64,000 nucleotides of DNA from JBKBII01 sp046299415 (GCA_046299415.1 JBKBII010000011.1:31756-95755), one strand, 5' to 3'. Counted from the stretch's first letter, positions 1-9,262 are shown. Translations and numbers: made by a program. Notes: a model not told the origin generated them from the sequence alone.

Positions 1-1193
1 TCGTCGCACAAAACGTTGTCGACGCCGACTGGGGCGACCTCATCTTCAAGCCTTACACCGTCCGGGAGATCAATGGCGTCAATGTGGCCGTCATCGGTCA
101 AGCCTTTCCCTACACGCCGATCGCCAACCCTCGCTTCATGGTTCCGGATTGGTCGTTTGGCATTCGTCCCGATGACATGCAGCGCCAAGTCAACGCGGCA
201 CGCGGCGAAGGCGCCGAGATCGTCATCGTGCTCTCGCACAACGGCATGGACGTCGACATCAAGATGGCGGGACTCGTCGATGGCATCGACGCGATCATGG
301 GCGGGCATACCCATGACGCCGTGCCCCAGCCCCTGCCGGTCAAGACGCCAAACGGCGGGACCTGCCTCGTCACCAACGCCGGCTCAAACGCGAAGTTCCT
401 CGGTGTTCTCGACTTCGACTTCCGCGACGGCAAGGTTCAGAGCTGGAAATATCATCTGCTACCGGTCTTTGCCGACTTGCTCGAAGCCGACGACGAAATG
501 CAGACCTACATCCACGACATGCGCCGCCGAGAGGTCACCTTCAACGGCGAAACCTTCGTCATGGAAGATAAACTGAAAGAAGAGCTTGCGGTCACCGACG
601 ATCTTCTCTACCGACGGGGCAACTTCAACGGCACATTCGATCAGCTCATCTGCGATGCCATCATCGAACAAGCCGATGCCGAGATCTCGTTCTCCCCGGG
701 TTTCCGCTGGGGCACGACCGTTCTTCCGGGCATGCCGATCACGTTTGAACATGTGATGGACCAAACCGGGCTGACGTACCCGGCGATGACGCGCAACACC
801 ATGACCGGCGAACAAATCAAGAACATCCTCGAAGACGTCGCGGACAATCTGTTCCATAAGGACCCGTTCTTCCAGCAGGGCGGAGACATGGTGCGCGTCG
901 GTGGCCTGAAGTACGCCATCGATCCCAACGCCAATATCGGCTCCCGTATCTCCGAGCTGGAGCTGGGCGGTCGGCCGCTCGACCCATCGAAAAACTATGT
1001 CGTCGGTGGTTGGGCCAGCGTGCAGGAAGAGGTTCCGGGCAACACCGGGAAGATGATCTGGGACGCTGTCGCGGATCATCTGCGGGATAAGAAAACGTAT
1101 CGCGTCCCGGAACTCAACGAACCGAAAGTCAAGAACATCGGCGACGATAACCAAGGCTTCGTTGCCACTCGCCCCGAATTTTTCCGGGGCTGA
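1..1193 (+). CDS. soxB: Thiosulfohydrolase SoxB, C-terminal part (cut by window edge)
   Basis: SoxB is the periplasmic dimanganese hydrolase that releases sulfate from the cysteine S-thiosulfonate on SoxYZ during thiosulfate oxidation. The reading frame is open from base 3 (VAQNVVDADWGDLIFKPYTV) and ends in TGA at 1191-1193. About 397 residues are present, so roughly the first third of a ~560-residue protein, including the signal peptide and first metal ligands, lies outside the window. The metal-binding motifs VLSHNG and GGHTHDAVP are visible, followed by a 5'-nucleotidase C-terminal domain with FSPGFRWGTTVLPG. It is the last gene of its transcript, since a strong terminator follows at 1321-1350. 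Other sox genes, if present, must lie to the left. The family call is secure. Confidence 0.93.
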   Translation, partial: VAQNVVDADWGDLIFKPYTVREINGVNVAVIGQAFPYTPIANPRFMVPDWSFGIRPDDMQRQVNAARGEGAEIVIVLSHNGMDVDIKMAGLVDGIDAIMGGHTHDAVPQPLPVKTPNGGTCLVTNAGSNAKFLGVLDFDFRDGKVQSWKYHLLPVFADLLEADDEMQTYIHDMRRREVTFNGETFVMEDKLKEELAVTDDLLYRRGNFNGTFDQLICDAIIEQADAEISFSPGFRWGTTVLPGMPITFEHVMDQTGLTYPAMTRNTMTGEQIKNILEDVADNLFHKDPFFQQGGDMVRVGGLKYAIDPNANIGSRISELELGGRPLDPSKNYVVGGWASVQEEVPGNTGKMIWDAVADHLRDKKTYRVPELNEPKVKNIGDDNQGFVATRPEFFRG

Positions 1194-1204
1194 TCGAAAC
1201 CCGA

Positions 1205-1246
1205 CCCGGTGGCACGATGAACCCGCGGTAACACGGAACCACCGGG
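1205..1246 (+). other. Inverted repeat just after soxB
   Basis: The arms CCCGGTGG (1205-1212) and CCACCGGG (1239-1246) can pair perfectly over eight bases around a 26-base loop. No T run follows, so by itself it is not a terminator. It may be a 3'-end stabilising structure upstream of the terminator at 1321. Confidence 0.35.
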
Positions 1247-1320
1247 GCGTTCGTCTTCAAGGTTTTGCGTCGACTCGGCGAATTCGATGTCGTCGTCGGT
1301 GCCACCTTGGTTTCAACTCA

Positions 1321-1350
1321 GGGGTGTCGCACATGCGGCACCCCTTTTTT
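1321..1350 (+). terminator. Rho-independent terminator of soxB
   Basis: A ten-pair stem is formed by GGGGTGTCGC and GCGGCACCCC (one T-G wobble) around the loop ACAT. Six T residues (1345-1350) follow directly. This is a textbook intrinsic terminator 128 bases after the soxB stop. The rest of 1194-1526 holds no gene I can support. Confidence 0.8.
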
Positions 1351-1526
1351 AATGGCGGCTTGACCGAAGCGCCTGTCAAAACCCTCAGCGCACTGGATCC
1401 AGGCGCATACATCGCATCGCGGGCGAGTCACCACGACCTCATCCGATACGGTGTTGATACAACGCAGATGCTCGATCCCATTGGAAACGCATTTGCTGTA
1501 CGCAACGCATCGAACACGGTCATTCT

Positions 1527-2267
1527 TTATTGGTTGATCCAGCGCCCTTGGGCATCCCGACACGCGGTGCCGGTCACCGTCTCCCACCGCCCGTCGATTT
1601 CGGCGCGCATCTGATACTCACGACAATCCGCGCCGCCCGAGCGAAAAGTGTTTACCGGTGTCGCCTGATACTGTTGACCCGTGTTGGGGTTGCGCCAAGC
1701 CGTCGTGCGGTTGTCTGGCTGACTCTCGAGGGTCGAGAACAAACGCTGGCGATCGGTCGCATCCAAGCTGCGACCCATCGCCCCACCCAACCCCCCCCCC
1801 AAGAACGGGCCGCCGCTGATCGCCCCGGGCCAGCCCGGGGCCCCCCNNNNNNNNNNGTGTGTGTCCCTCTGGGGGCTGAAAACCCCTGGGTGGCGTTGGG
1901 TCCAACCTTGGCGCCCCCCCCCCGCCCCACCGATCGCCGCCCCAATGATCGTGCCGCCGATGATCGCCGCGGTCCTGCCGGTGCCCCCACCAATCTGCGT
2001 CCCAGCGAGCCCCCCAAGGACGCCGCCGAGCACTGTTCCCGTTTGTTCATTGGTAGGCCCCACGGCGCAGGCAGACAAGCCCAACGCTGCTGTAGCGACA
2101 ACTGCAATCATCAAGCTCTGTTTACCCAGCCTGCTCCATCGCACAGGCGCACTCCCACGCCGCTGTGACCGGCGGACATCATGCGAACGAAGACCAACGC
2201 CACCAACAGGCCTACCGCGACGATGTGAAAACACCGTCAGCGCCTTTAAATACTGATTCGATTTCAT
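1527..2267 (-). CDS. Glycine-zipper surface-antigen-like lipoprotein (interrupted by assembly gap)
   Basis: This resembles the 17-kDa surface antigen / glycine-zipper 2TM lipoproteins of the outer membrane, whose exact role is unknown. The ATG at 2267 is preceded by GGAGGCAAGAAC, a strong ribosome site. Around residues 50-70 there is a signal sequence ending in the lipobox LSAC, so the n-region is unusually long. A GTG nearer the hydrophobic core is a possible alternative start. Glycine-zipper repeats follow (GGVLGGLAGTQIGGGTG, GGTIIGAAIGGAGGG), then a conserved tail with SGGADCREYQMRAEIDGRWE. The stretch between the zipper and DATDRQR contains ten N bases and long C runs. It is longer and odder than expected, so sequence and frame there are unreliable. 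Confidence 0.7.
   Translation of the reverse strand: MKSNQYLKALTVFSHRRGRPVGGVGLRSHDVRRSQRRGSAPVRWSRLGKQSLMIAVVATAALGLSACAVGPTNEQTGTVLGGVLGGLAGTQIGGGTGRTAAIIGGTIIGAAIGGAGGGRQGWTQRHPGVFSPQRDTHXXXXGAPGWPGAISGGPFLGGGLGGAMGRSLDATDRQRLFSTLESQPDNRTTAWRNPNTGQQYQATPVNTFRSGGADCREYQMRAEIDGRWETVTGTACRDAQGRWINQ
1847..1856. other. Assembly gap (10 N) beside GC-rich hairpin
   Basis: Ten N bases mark a scaffold gap whose true length is unknown. Directly to the left is a perfect GC-only hairpin, CCCCGGGC-CA-GCCCGGGG (1823-1840), followed by a run of C. Further C runs lie at about 1791-1800 and 1914-1922. These features commonly stop sequencing or assembly. Confidence 0.9.
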
Positions 2268-2549
2268 GTTCTTGCCTCCTCCAACAACCCGTGCGCGGGT
2301 TGGACCAATACGGCGAATACAGCGTGACCGAGCAGCACTGAATCGGCTGTGAAGGACGGGGGATGCGCGGTTCGAAGCGCACGATTTCGATAAAAAACTT
2401 GCCGTGTCAGTAGACAACCGAGCGCCTTGATCTCCATCACTGGATCGCACACACCCTGACCAAAAACAGGCTACGCGCAGGCCGTCTTACCGCATCGCGG
2501 TCCCGCACACTCGCCGTGACCGCTTTCGCTGAACCTTATTCGCGCCGAG

Positions 2550-3536
2550 TCACGCGCGCGCGTAGCCAAGAAGATCGATCAATGTAGACCACTGCTCGAT
2601 CTGCGCCAGCGACGCATCGACACCTACGACACAACGAATACGCGGAGGATCGAGAGAGCTCGGCAAATCGTCGTGATCAACACACTGAGCGGAGCCGCAT
2701 AAATCAATAATGGCTGCAAACCATTCGCGCCACGCCATCAGATTCTGCGGCCGATTGATAAAGCGCACGATCAAGATCAAGGACGCAGCGTCTACACCGC
2801 TGCGATTCCACAAACCCCAAGAATCCGTGCGCTCATCGATCCACCACAAAAGACCCGATGACGCACCGCTGCCCCCGTCATTCGCAAGTGCCTCAGACAT
2901 CTGGGCGACTAACTCACCGCGATCAACGCGATCGTCCGGCCCTTTGCCGATCTTTCGCAAACAGCGATCCGTGTCCTCGTTGTTGCGATGATCGTCCGCG
3001 ACTCGCAGACCACCGGAGGGCGCTAACGACCACGCCAACCCCGGCCCGGTCAGCCGTATCACACAGCGAGGTTTTTTCGCGTCTTGTTGCAGGCTTTCGA
3101 CCAAAAACGGCTCCCCGGGCGACCATGCGCCAGAGGCCTGATTGGCGGGATCAACGCGCCAAAACGCTGACTCTTCGTATTCGCCATGCATCGGCGCCGC
3201 CGGAGTCGGCACGGCAGATGCTGGCACGCCGAGTCCAGCGATGACACCACGCTCCCACGCAGCGCGGGCGTCGATTGACTTATCGCCAGACTCACCCGAC
3301 TCCTGGGCCATTGAGCTTTCCATCGGCGCCGGCGACGACGAATCAGCGCTCACAGGCTCGGCCGGCAAAAACCAGAGCCCGAGCCGTTGACCTGCTAGCC
3401 ATTCACGGCGCCAATCGAGCGGCAGATCGTCAGGCCAATCGCGCCACCACCGCGGACGAGCCGGCGGACTGGCGTGAGGCGAAACTGCAACGGGCCACAA
3501 CAGACGCCACTCAAACACCACAGACACTCGCTCCAC
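2550..3536 (-). CDS. Uncharacterised tryptophan-rich protein
   Basis: I do not recognise this 328-residue protein. It starts at GTG (3536) with AGAGGA seven bases upstream. It is rich in Trp near the N terminus, with a WPDDLPLDWRREWLAGQ segment. A low-complexity acidic/proline linker lies near residues 65-115, and the C-terminal half is more ordered (SGLLWWIDERTDSWGLWN, then an alpha/beta-looking end). There is no signal peptide, membrane segment or catalytic motif I can name. It is followed on the same strand, after 282 bases, by the glycine-zipper lipoprotein gene, but a shared role is not evident. The steady codon usage and length make it a credible gene. Confidence 0.6.
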   Translation of the reverse strand: MERVSVVFEWRLLWPVAVSPHASPPARPRWWRDWPDDLPLDWRREWLAGQRLGLWFLPAEPVSADSSSPAPMESSMAQESGESGDKSIDARAAWERGVIAGLGVPASAVPTPAAPMHGEYEESAFWRVDPANQASGAWSPGEPFLVESLQQDAKKPRCVIRLTGPGLAWSLAPSGGLRVADDHRNNEDTDRCLRKIGKGPDDRVDRGELVAQMSEALANDGGSGASSGLLWWIDERTDSWGLWNRSGVDAASLILIVRFINRPQNLMAWREWFAAIIDLCGSAQCVDHDDLPSSLDPPRIRCVVGVDASLAQIEQWSTLIDLLGYARA

Positions 3537-3929
3537 CTCAAATTCCTCTCGTGGGTCACATCAGCAGTCGAATCCAAACAATCCGAAAACACTCGCGAAT
3601 AGCGAGACCCGCGCGAAGCGATTTCGCGATCATCGACCCGATGAATCGACCGATTCGCTGAACGATCCCTCATTGCGGCCTTGCAGGATGGGAATCGGGC
3701 ACCAAGACCCGCACAGACCGGGGGAACACGGCGCCGCTGTCTCCATGATTGATAGACTCGCGGCACCGGTCGTGTACTCCAGTCGAGCGAATCATGAGTC
3801 AACAGAACCCCTAGACGGAAACCTCTACTCCGTATCGATCCCGCCTCTTGCATCGCGTTCGGCATCGCACACTGCCGATCACCGCGCACATGCCGATCGC
3901 CGGCACTCACCATCAGCAGGAACCCATCC
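3537..3929. other. Divergent intergenic region, no gene seen
   Basis: This 393-base stretch separates two divergent genes and should carry both promoters. I see no clear -35/-10 pair, terminator or convincing small gene in it. Confidence 0.5.
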
Positions 3930-5135
3930 GTGGCGCTGTCCTTCGATCTTTTTTACGAGTTTTCCGTGCCCGAGGCGCTCGGTCGGGGTGAACACGCCAT
4001 GCTCGACGACTTGATCGAGCAGTGCATCTTGGCCGATGCGCTGAGCTTCGATACGGCCTGGATGGTCGAGCACCATCGGATGCCTGAATTCTCGCACGCC
4101 TCCAGCCCAGACCTGATCCTCGCCGCGATCGCCGCGCGTACGCAGCGTCTGCGTGTTGGTCTCGGCGTGGTACCGATGGCCTACCATCACCCGCTACGCG
4201 TCGCACAACGCGTCAATACCCTCGACCTGCTCGCGCATGGGCGTCTGCAGGTCGGCGTCGGTCGAGGGTTCGCTCCCGATGAATACCCGATATTCGGTGC
4301 ACGAATCGAGGAGTCTCGCGAGCGTGTCGAAGCGGGTCTCAAGGTGTTACGACAAGCGTGGTCGACCGGGCACACTTCCGCCGATGGCCCATTTCACCAT
4401 TTCGAGCGTCTACCGGTTCTGCCTCGCGCCTATCCTCGGCATCCGGCCATCGGCACTTCACCCCATCCGCCCTTGTGGAGCGCCGCCGTCAGCCCGGAGA
4501 GTTTCGAGTGGAGCGCTCGCCAAGGGCTAGGCGCGCTGGCTGGCCCCTTCAAACCTTGGTTTATGGTGCGTGATGACATCCAGCGTTATCGCGACGCCTG
4601 TTGCGAGCCTCTGGCCGATGACGTTGCGCCCGAGTCGATCAACCGCGGCCTCGGCATGACGCTCGGCATCTTCGTCCTACCCGACGGCCGCAGAGCGCGA
4701 CGTGAATCCCGCGCTGCCTTTGAGTGGTTTTATCGGCGCCTGTTCGAACAAACGAAACCGGTACTCGAGCGCCTCGTCCAAGGTTACGAACACTATCGCG
4801 CGCTGGGCCGTTTTCGTGCTCTCGCCGGGCTTGGCATTCGCCTGCGTCTGCTCGAAGCCTTGGGGATGGTGCTGGTCGGCACGCCTGACGAGATCATCGA
4901 CCGTCTGAAACGCCTCGAGGACGCGGGTGTCGACCGCGTCCTGCTCGCGTTTGGCGCCGGCGCCATGCCTCAGCCGGCAACCCTCGAGTCGATGCGGTGC
5001 TTCGCTGAGCGTGTGATGCCCGCCTTCGACTGCAGCGGTTTGAACGACACCACCGTCAACACGCGATTCGCATCGACATCGCATCGACGTCCAACCCGCG
5101 ACGTCGACAGCCGATCGACGACGACGATCAGCTAG
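3930..5135 (+). CDS. Luciferase-like (LLM-class) flavin-dependent monooxygenase
   Basis: Members of this family are TIM-barrel oxidoreductases using FMN or F420; the substrate cannot be predicted here. The start is GTG at 3930, preceded by AGGAA. Family hallmarks are MVEHHRMPEFSHASSPDLIL near residue 45, a run of iAaRTqRLRVGLGV, HHPLRVAQRVNTLDLLAHGR and GVGRGFAPDEYP. The C-terminal barrel segment has VGTPDEIIDRLKRLEDAGVD, typical of the family. The last ~35 residues are low-complexity Thr/Arg/Ser. The gene is ten bases upstream of the SDR gene, which suggests an operon. Length (401 aa) is slightly above the usual 330-380. Confidence 0.85.
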   Translation: MALSFDLFYEFSVPEALGRGEHAMLDDLIEQCILADALSFDTAWMVEHHRMPEFSHASSPDLILAAIAARTQRLRVGLGVVPMAYHHPLRVAQRVNTLDLLAHGRLQVGVGRGFAPDEYPIFGARIEESRERVEAGLKVLRQAWSTGHTSADGPFHHFERLPVLPRAYPRHPAIGTSPHPPLWSAAVSPESFEWSARQGLGALAGPFKPWFMVRDDIQRYRDACCEPLADDVAPESINRGLGMTLGIFVLPDGRRARRESRAAFEWFYRRLFEQTKPVLERLVQGYEHYRALGRFRALAGLGIRLRLLEALGMVLVGTPDEIIDRLKRLEDAGVDRVLLAFGAGAMPQPATLESMRCFAERVMPAFDCSGLNDTTVNTRFASTSHRRPTRDVDSRSTTTIS

Positions 5136-5145
5136 GTCTCGGCTC

Positions 5146-6264
5146 ATGCTCGCCATCACCGGTGCTGCCGGGCACCTCGGGCGCGTTTTACTGGGGCGCT
5201 TGCTAAGCCCATCGCCGTTGCGCAGCCCATACGAACGCGCGACGAGGATTCGCACGTTCGATCTCGCGGCACTGCCGAGTCGAGTGGTGTTGGACGAGCC
5301 CCCTCGTCTCGCGGCGTCCGGAAGCCGACGGACGCAGACTCGGAGCGTCCGGCCCCCATCCCAGGCCATTTCGCTCGACACTTCAACGATCGACCACAGG
5401 CGTCTCGATCTCGCCGAAGTTTCACCCGCGTCGTTCGAAGGCTGTACGGCGCTGGTCCATCTCGCCTTCGCCCTGATGGGCAATACGCCCAACCATCAGC
5501 GCGATCCCGACGGCGGAGCCGCGCGCGCAGCAGCCACATCGACCCGCGTTCTGCGCGCGGCGGTCGAGAGCGGCGTGAAAAACATCGTCTTGCTCTCGAG
5601 CGCCGCGGTCTACGGCCCGTGGCCCGACACGCCGGTGCCCATCCCGCATGATCACCCGGTCGCGCCGCGCTTCCCGTACGCTCAGGCGAAGCACGTCACG
5701 GAACAAAACTTGATGGCGATCGTGCGTGAACACCGCGATGTTCGCGCGATCATCCTACGGCCTCCCGTCATCCTCGGTCGCCATGCGCACCCGCTGCTTC
5801 GGCGCATGGCGCAAACCCGTCTGTGGATCGGGGATCGTGGCGCACCATCGCGTATTCACTTGATCTGGGAGACGGACGCCGCTGACGCGATCCTCGCCGC
5901 TCTCACGACGCTGGGCGCGCCGCGCGTCGATTCCATTAGCAGGACGACGGCACGCATCAATGCCTTCGCCATCGGCGCCGCCGAAGTTTGGGATCGTGCG
6001 CAACTTGCGGCAGCTGCGCGCGCCGCGACCGGTGATTGGAGCGCCAAGCGAATCACCCTCAGAATTCCATCACGCTGGGCCAATCGAGCCCACAGTATCC
6101 TGTCGCAGCGATGGCCCGGGGGCGCACGCTACTGGGGCGACCCCGGCTGGACTGAGGCACTCGACGGCGAGCTCGTCCTCGATATTCAGTCCGTCTGCGC
6201 AGCACTGCAATGGCAGCCTGCATGGACCGTTGCGGACATGCTGGATGTTCTCCGCAGCTCTTGA
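5146..6264 (+). CDS. NAD-dependent epimerase/dehydratase (extended SDR)
   Basis: The 372-residue protein begins with the nucleotide-binding motif TGAAGHLGRVL, the TGxxGxxG signature of extended SDR proteins. The catalytic pair is seen as a Ser-containing strand (NIVLLSSAAVYGPW) and YAQAKHVTEQ (YxxxK). Residues 40-75 are a poorly ordered Arg/Ser/Pro insertion. The substrate, probably a nucleotide sugar or a small carbonyl compound, is not predictable. Close spacing (10 bases) and the same direction as the luciferase-like gene imply coexpression. Confidence 0.82.
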   Translation: MLAITGAAGHLGRVLLGRLLSPSPLRSPYERATRIRTFDLAALPSRVVLDEPPRLAASGSRRTQTRSVRPPSQAISLDTSTIDHRRLDLAEVSPASFEGCTALVHLAFALMGNTPNHQRDPDGGAARAAATSTRVLRAAVESGVKNIVLLSSAAVYGPWPDTPVPIPHDHPVAPRFPYAQAKHVTEQNLMAIVREHRDVRAIILRPPVILGRHAHPLLRRMAQTRLWIGDRGAPSRIHLIWETDAADAILAALTTLGAPRVDSISRTTARINAFAIGAAEVWDRAQLAAAARAATGDWSAKRITLRIPSRWANRAHSILSQRWPGGARYWGDPGWTEALDGELVLDIQSVCAALQWQPAWTVADMLDVLRSS

Positions 6265-6917
6265 GCAAAGCTTCACGAGAAGGCCGAGCCAAATCTACGC
6301 AAAGATCCCGATTTGGCAGACAGCGCAAAAAGCTCGAAAAGCGCACACCAAGGCGGCGGCGGAACATCCCGGGGCGGGCGAGGGCGCGCCGCGCACCACT
6401 TTGCCGCGTCCGCTCGGCGATGAGCCCACCGCCTGCTTGTCGTACCACAGACACATTGGCGCGTAAGAGTGCCGTCCGAACATTAGCGCCCAAGATGACC
6501 AACCCAAATTCGCGTTGGACTCAGCCCTCGCGATCGATGAGACTTCGTGAACGTGACTCAACCCGGACACGACGTTGGGCCACCCATGTGTTGCATGAGG
6601 CGCAAGGATCTAGCGCAGCGCTCCGCGACTTCAACCCACTCGTAAGTGAGGGCGACGCCGCCGATGAGCAGTTGCGGGCGACCCGCGATACCGAAGCGAC
6701 CTTGAGCTCACTTACACCCTTGGTTTTTTTCAGTCGAGCAATCGTCTATTGCCCGCCATTGCCCGTTTCGATCACACTGATTCGATCGACGCGCGATCGC
6801 ATCGGATTCATCACGTTCCAGCAGTTCTCATTTCACGGAACTCCACCGTGAAGCCCGCGCAAACTGCTGCATCCAAAAGCCCTCAAACAACAGCTCCTCT
6901 ATCAAAGGATCAGCCTC
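6265..6917. other. 653-base intergenic region without a supported gene
   Basis: Open frames on both strands here have no recognisable motif, start site or usual codon pattern. A run of seven T at about 6723-6731 follows only a weak stem. The promoter of the downstream yrbG-lpt-rpoN locus is presumably in this stretch, but I cannot place it. Confidence 0.45.
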
Positions 6918-8030
6918 ATGTGGATCGCCTTCGCTGCAGTCATCGGCGGACTGGTGCTTCTCGTCTTTTCTGCCGACCGCTTTGTCGACGCCGCAGCTTC
7001 GGCCGCGCAACGTCTCGGTGTATCCGCACTCATCGTCGGCCTCACGGTCGTCGCTTTCGGCACTTCAGCGCCCGAGGTCACGGTCTCGATCCTTGCCAGC
7101 CTACAAGGCAACACCGGCATCGCCATCGGCAACGCCATCGGCTCAAACATTGCCAACATTGGCTTGATCATCGGCATCGCAGCGATGATCACACCCCTGA
7201 TCGTCGCGCAGCAGCTGGTGCGACGCGAGCTACCGATTCTCCTCGCCGTTTCTGTACTGGCTTTTGCGCTGCTGCTCGACGGCCAATTGAGCCGGCTGGA
7301 CGGCGTCGTGTTGATCGCTGGAATGATGGGCTTTCTGATCTGGCTCGGCTATGCCGCACGCCGCGGAGACGCGGCCGTGCCAATTCCACACGCCGCGACG
7401 CCTCACACCGGCCCGGGTTCACGCCCAGGCAGCGAGCCAAGCATCGACGTTGACATCAATCGGCGGTCTGACGGGACTGACACGAAGCAAAGTCCCGTCG
7501 TCGCCTCTGCGGTGTCCGATCATGCGCCTTCCCCAACGACCAGCGGTGGCAGCCTGGGGCGCGATTTTCTCTGGATCGTCGTTGGGCTTGCACTGCTGAT
7601 CATTGCATCGCGGATGCTCGTTTGGGGAGCAGTCGAGATCGCCGAAGCGCTCGGCATACCCGAAATCATCATTGGACTGACGATCGTCGCGATCGGCACC
7701 TCATTGCCCGAACTTGCGACATCCATCGCCGCCGCAATCAAACAGCAAGCGGACATCGCGGTAGGTAACATCGTGGGCTCCAATATCTTCAACACGCTAC
7801 TCGTCCTGCCCGTCGCGGGACTGATCGCGCCGGGTGCCGTCGATCGCGCCCTGCTCACGCGCGACCTGCCGTGGATGCTTGCCTTGACCGTCGCCTTGGT
7901 GCTGTTCGCGTGGATCGGAGTCCGGGCCCGTAACCGGGCCCGTCAAATCAGCCGCATCGAAGGCGCTCTGTTACTGATCGCCTTCATCGGCTACCTTGGG
8001 TGGCTGGTGTTCGGCGTCATCGCCGCCTGA
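6918..8030 (+). CDS. yrbG: Calcium/sodium antiporter, YrbG family
   Basis: This inner-membrane cation/Ca2+ exchanger has the two alpha repeats that form the ion site: GTSAPEVTVSILAS and GNAIGSNIANIG in the first half, GTSLPELATSIAAA and GNIVGSNIFNTL in the second. About ten hydrophobic helices are visible. A hydrophilic loop near residues 150-215, rich in Pro/Ser/Asp, makes it longer (370 aa) than the E. coli protein (~325). The ATG is preceded by AAAGGATCAG. It opens the conserved yrbG-kdsD-kdsC-lptC-lptA-lptB-rpoN cluster, as in E. coli. Confidence 0.92.
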   Translation: MWIAFAAVIGGLVLLVFSADRFVDAAASAAQRLGVSALIVGLTVVAFGTSAPEVTVSILASLQGNTGIAIGNAIGSNIANIGLIIGIAAMITPLIVAQQLVRRELPILLAVSVLAFALLLDGQLSRLDGVVLIAGMMGFLIWLGYAARRGDAAVPIPHAATPHTGPGSRPGSEPSIDVDINRRSDGTDTKQSPVVASAVSDHAPSPTTSGGSLGRDFLWIVVGLALLIIASRMLVWGAVEIAEALGIPEIIIGLTIVAIGTSLPELATSIAAAIKQQADIAVGNIVGSNIFNTLLVLPVAGLIAPGAVDRALLTRDLPWMLALTVALVLFAWIGVRARNRARQISRIEGALLLIAFIGYLGWLVFGVIAA

Positions 8031-8086
8031 GGCACTTACAACGCAAAACCAAAAAGCCGTCCCCCACCCGCTACCCCATCGACCGC

Positions 8087-9178
8087 ATGCCCAGACCACA
8101 CATCGAGACACGCACTACGACCGACGACACGTCAACGACCACAGCGTTGTCGCGGCTCGATGCGCAAGCGATGCTCTCGCTCGCGCGCGCCGTGCTCGAC
8201 ACCGAGCGCGACGCACTCGAACGCCTGAGAGATCGTCTCGACCACGACTTCGTTCACGCCGTGCAGCACCTACTTGGTTGTCGTGGCCGTGTCGTCATCA
8301 CAGGTATGGGTAAATCAGGCCATATCGGCGGCAAAATCGCAGCCACACTCGCATCGACCGGGACGGCATCGTTTTTTGTCCATCCCGGAGAGGCCAGTCA
8401 CGGTGACCTTGGCATGATCCAGCGCGACGATGTCATCGTCGCACTATCTAACAGCGGTGAGACAGAGGAAATCCTGAAAATCGTGCCGTTGATCCGCCGG
8501 CTCGGTGTGCCATTGATTGCCGTTACCGGCAACCCCGCGTCGACACTCGCCCGGGAAGCCAGTGTTCATCTGGATGCGGGTGTCGAACGCGAGGCCTGCC
8601 CGCTCGGACTCGCGCCGACGGCGAGCACCACTGCGGCGCTTGCGATGGGGGACGCGCTGGCAGTCGCCTGCCTGCAGGCGCGCGGATTCACTGCCGAGGA
8701 CTTTGCACGCTCACATCCGGGGGGGCGCTTGGGGCGTCGTTTGCTGGTCCACGTCGGCGACGTCATGCGACGTGACGACGCCGTACCTCGCATCGATCAA
8801 AACGCAAGCGTGGCCGACGCCCTTCTCGAAATCACGCGTGCCGGGCTGGGTTTCGTCGTGATCGTCGACGCTGACCGCAGCGAGGAAACCGTTTCGACAG
8901 CGACGACCCGGCACTCTTTGCAACCCCTCGGCCGAGTGGCAGGTGTCTTCACCGACGGCGACCTCCGACGCTTGATCGAACAGGACCTTACACTCAAGAC
9001 GACACCGATCGCGAAAGTCATGACCCCAAACCCCGTCGTCGCCCATTCTGATTGGCTTGCCGTGACCGCGCTCGAAACGATGGAGCGCCGACGCATCAAC
9101 GCGTTGCCGGTCGTCGATGACGGGGTCCTCGTGGGCGCGCTCAACATGCACGACCTTCTGCGCTCAGGCGTGGCCTGA
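8087..9178 (+). CDS. kdsD: D-arabinose-5-phosphate isomerase
   Basis: KdsD converts ribulose-5-phosphate to arabinose-5-phosphate, the first step towards Kdo for LPS. The SIS sugar-isomerase domain carries VVITGMGKSGHIGGKIAATL and VALSNSGETEEIL, and PTASTTAALAMGDALAVA is the family signature. Two CBS domains follow (DVMRRDDAVPRI and VMTPNPVVAHSDWL). The first CBS domain has a short Ser/Thr insertion. The ATG at 8087 gives 363 residues, slightly longer than the ~330 of E. coli. No strong ribosome site is seen, so a start further in is possible. It lies 84 bases upstream of kdsC. Confidence 0.93.
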   Translation: MPRPHIETRTTTDDTSTTTALSRLDAQAMLSLARAVLDTERDALERLRDRLDHDFVHAVQHLLGCRGRVVITGMGKSGHIGGKIAATLASTGTASFFVHPGEASHGDLGMIQRDDVIVALSNSGETEEILKIVPLIRRLGVPLIAVTGNPASTLAREASVHLDAGVEREACPLGLAPTASTTAALAMGDALAVACLQARGFTAEDFARSHPGGRLGRRLLVHVGDVMRRDDAVPRIDQNASVADALLEITRAGLGFVVIVDADRSEETVSTATTRHSLQPLGRVAGVFTDGDLRRLIEQDLTLKTTPIAKVMTPNPVVAHSDWLAVTALETMERRRINALPVVDDGVLVGALNMHDLLRSGVA

Positions 9179-9262
9179 GTTCCGCCCCTATCGGTTAAGT
9201 CTCGGTTGCATCAAAGTCCACAGCATGGCCGATGCACACTCACCTCAAGCCCAAGGCCTAGG

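Noticed and set aside
6295..6570. Minus-strand 91-codon frame in the 6265-6917 spacer
   Set aside because: Cys/Trp-containing but no recognised motif, ribosome site or partner; cannot be told from chance open sequence in GC-rich DNA.
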